Shown: positions 62,772 through 64,000 of the stretch, one piece after another | Layout: each line of letters opens with the position of its first letter | Numbering within the stretch: position 1 is the stretch's first letter | NCBI GenBank assembly: GCA_002709565.1 | Contig: PAPY01000007.1 | Location: 1 to 64,000, forward strand | Reading direction: 5' to 3' | Length of the DNA stretch: 64,000 bases | DNA from: Legionellales bacterium | GTDB taxonomy: Bacteria; Pseudomonadota; Gammaproteobacteria; UBA1113 | The notes under the pieces: generated by a model | The model's database searches: none | Seen by the model: only the letters and a program-made list of their open reading frames with translations | Told to the model about the DNA's origin: nothing | Made by a program: the position numbers and the translations under genes

Positions 62772-63646
62772 TGGAAAAAACAATACGTGCTATGTTAGAC
62801 AATTATCAGTGTCAAACTGATAATGATTTTGAAAATGCACTCAAAGAGATTATGCAGCAAGTGGCCTTGGTTGGACTGTGGCGAGCCAAATTCTTCGAGC
62901 ATGCTGCATTTTACGGTGGAACTGCACTGCGGATCCTCTATCAATTAGACCGATATAGCGAAGATCTGGATTTTTCATTATTAACCAAAGACACGGGGTT
63001 CAATTTAGCGAGCTATCTGAATGCTATTGAATCTGAGCTTGAAGCATTTGGTTTTACGACGTCGGTGTCAATGAAAGAGAAATCAAACCAAAGCGCCATA
63101 CAGTCAGCTTTCTTGAAGGCAAACACCCTTGAGCATCTGATACGCATCGAAGCGCCAGCTGAAATTTTACAACGTAGCCATGGCAGAAGTTTATTGAAGA
63201 TTAAACTTGAAGTAGATACAACGCCGCCACTGGAATTCTCAACAGAGCAAGTTGCAGTTTTCCAGCCTATCCCATTTTGGGTAAAAAGCTTTACCTTGCC
63301 GAGCTTATTTGCAGGTAAAATTTGTGCGGTGTTATTGCGGCAATGGCAAAAGCGTGTGAAAGGCCGAGATTGGTATGATTTTCTCTGGTTCATTCAACGC
63401 GGTGTGCCAGTAGATTTAAAGCATTTAGAACAACGTTTACGGGACTATGGCTTTTATGAGGCTGACCAATCATTGGGAACAGATGAAGTAAAGCAGTTGT
63501 TGCACGCAAGAATTGATGAATTAGATATAGAATTGGCGAAGGAAGATATTATCAAATTTATCAGACCACCGAGCAGTATTGAAGCATGGTCAAGAGCGCT
63601 ATTCCATGCTGCTACTGATAGGCTCAAAATGGAAGAGAAGCATTGA
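62771..63646 (+). CDS. AbiEii-like nucleotidyltransferase toxin
   Basis: The 291-residue protein shows the polymerase-beta-like signature of AbiEii/MenA toxins: FYGGTALRILYQLDRYSEDLDFSLL split around residues 40-65. Residues IKLEVDT near 140 and GRDWYDFLWFIQRGVP near 198 are further family blocks. Related toxins add nucleotides to tRNA acceptor ends and stop growth, often giving phage resistance. It overlaps its antitoxin gene by one base. The pair is bracketed by inverted repeats. Confidence 0.9.
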   Translation: MEKTIRAMLDNYQCQTDNDFENALKEIMQQVALVGLWRAKFFEHAAFYGGTALRILYQLDRYSEDLDFSLLTKDTGFNLASYLNAIESELEAFGFTTSVSMKEKSNQSAIQSAFLKANTLEHLIRIEAPAEILQRSHGRSLLKIKLEVDTTPPLEFSTEQVAVFQPIPFWVKSFTLPSLFAGKICAVLLRQWQKRVKGRDWYDFLWFIQRGVPVDLKHLEQRLRDYGFYEADQSLGTDEVKQLLHARIDELDIELAKEDIIKFIRPPSSIEAWSRALFHAATDRLKMEEKH

Positions 63647-63659
63647 GCTTAAATCAACC

Positions 63660-63686
63660 AGTAACTAACATCTTTTGTTAGTTACT
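63660..63686. repeat. Inverted repeat closing the AbiE cassette
   Basis: AGTAACTAACA at 63660-63670 and TGTTAGTTACT at 63676-63686 are perfect arms around TCTTT. The arms and the two bases before them (CC) repeat the core of the inverted repeat at 62096-62142, so the cassette has the same element at both ends. It lies 13 bases after the abiEii stop. Confidence 0.9.
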
Positions 63687-63804
63687 AGTCAGTTTGCTAC
63701 TTAGAACGGGTTAAGCGTTTAAAGGTTGAACAAGATAGGCCACGTTGTTGCATGTAACAAGGCTCACTAACTCATTGAATTTATTGAAAAGTTTATAATT
63801 TACT

Positions 63805-63896
63805 GCAGGAAAACTGAGTAATCGTTTGCAGGAAAACTGAGTAATTGATCGCAGCAAAACTGAGTAATCGTTTGCAGGAAAACTGAGTAATTGCTA
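63805..63896. repeat. Four tandem 23-bp direct repeats
   Basis: An 18-base core GCAGGAAAACTGAGTAAT starts at 63805, 63828, 63851 and 63874 with an exact 23-bp period; the third copy has one change (GCAGC). The five-base links are CGTTT, TGATC, CGTTT and TGCTA. The array ends 27 bases before the gene starting at 63924. The stretch 63687-63804 holds nothing else I can identify. Confidence 0.96.
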
Positions 63897-63923
63897 GAAT
63901 TCTGCAATTACGAGGATAAATTA

Positions 63924-64000
63924 ATGGCTCAAACAGATAGAATTGCAGCCGCATTAGAGCGGGTGAAGGCAGTGGCTGATAAATATCATAGCCACATTGT
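63924..64000 (+). CDS. Start of an unidentified gene, cut by the window end
   Basis: An open frame starts at ATG 63924 with GAGGA seven bases upstream and runs off the window after 25 codons (MAQTDRIAAALERVKAVADK and on). The N-terminal helix is compatible with the winged-helix start of AbiEi-like or Fic-associated proteins, but this is too short to judge. The tandem repeats in front make it part of the same accessory region as the AbiE pair. Confidence 0.6.
   Translation, partial: MAQTDRIAAALERVKAVADKYHSHI

Noticed and set aside
62096-63686. Insertion sequence or transposon carrying the AbiE pair
   Set aside because: Each end is a self-contained hairpin rather than one half of a terminal inverted pair. 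There is no transposase and no target duplication that I can see. Mobility remains possible but is not shown.

Overview
The window reads as the chromosome of a gammaproteobacterium. The gene orders match those known from Pseudomonas and E. coli: pilT/yggS/proC/yggT/rdgB, pckA next to hslO, yqgE-ruvX-pyrB-pyrX, amgK-murU divergent from lptD-surA-rsmA, and gshA-gshB-rpe. Ubiquinone synthesis (coq7), an LPS export barrel (lptD), type IV pilus retraction (pilT) and a DsbB-type oxidase fit an aerobic Gram-negative cell. A Sel1-repeat lipoprotein, two low-complexity proteins with basic N-termini, a histone-H1-like tail and a probable CsrA-sponge RNA suggest a host-associated lineage, perhaps Legionellales. 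That placement is inference; no rRNA or other taxonomic marker lies in the window.

Layout. 0.2-3.7 kb: an unknown coiled-coil protein and a thiamin-precursor ABC transporter under a TPP riboswitch. 3.8-6.1 kb: a HipA-N-terminal/HTH fusion without kinase, an EamA exporter and a small NLS-like protein. 6.2-10.7 kb: an RND adaptor/pump pair. 10.7-18.9 kb: OmpA-like and GIN-domain lipoproteins, Tex, a triple-PAS protein and a TPR-methyltransferase. 18.9-26.1 kb: rdgB-gdh-permease, yggT, proC and yggS, interrupted by a DUF234-type ATPase. 26.1-36.1 kb: pilT with a duplicated 3' end, pckA, a second solitary ATPase, hslO, yqgE, ruvX and pyrimidine genes. 36.1-46.7 kb: a beta-barrel, dsbB, an Rsm-like sRNA, rsmA, surA, lptD, amgK-murU, coq7, a VOC/H1-like fusion and an HTH regulator. 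46.7-62.0 kb: an osmoprotectant ABC system, a DUF4143 ATPase, rpe-gshB-gshA, an antiporter, Usp proteins, a Sel1 protein, a ClpP-like protease and a Bcr-type exporter. 62.1-64.0 kb: an AbiE toxin-antitoxin pair and the start of another repeat-fronted gene.

The main theme is a set of solitary cassettes lying at joints between conserved housekeeping genes. There are three unrelated P-loop ATPases (two with a C-terminal PD-(D/E)XK-like motif), one AbiEi/AbiEii pair and one truncated gene. Each has its own sequence-distinct array of tandem or inverted repeats directly upstream: 3 x 53 bp, an IR of 10-bp arms, 3 x 31 bp, an IR of 21-bp arms repeated at the far end, and 4 x 23 bp. The repeats differ between cassettes but the architecture is the same. 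This suggests selfish or defence-type modules that carry their own operators or recognition sites.

Other points of note are a GGA-rich RNA with its own promoter, upstream palindrome and terminator at 37.3-37.5 kb, and a second copy of the last 84 bp of pilT that differs only at synonymous sites, which looks like an integration or recombination scar. Starts were chosen by Shine-Dalgarno position and by the usual family length, so several differ from the longest reading frame.
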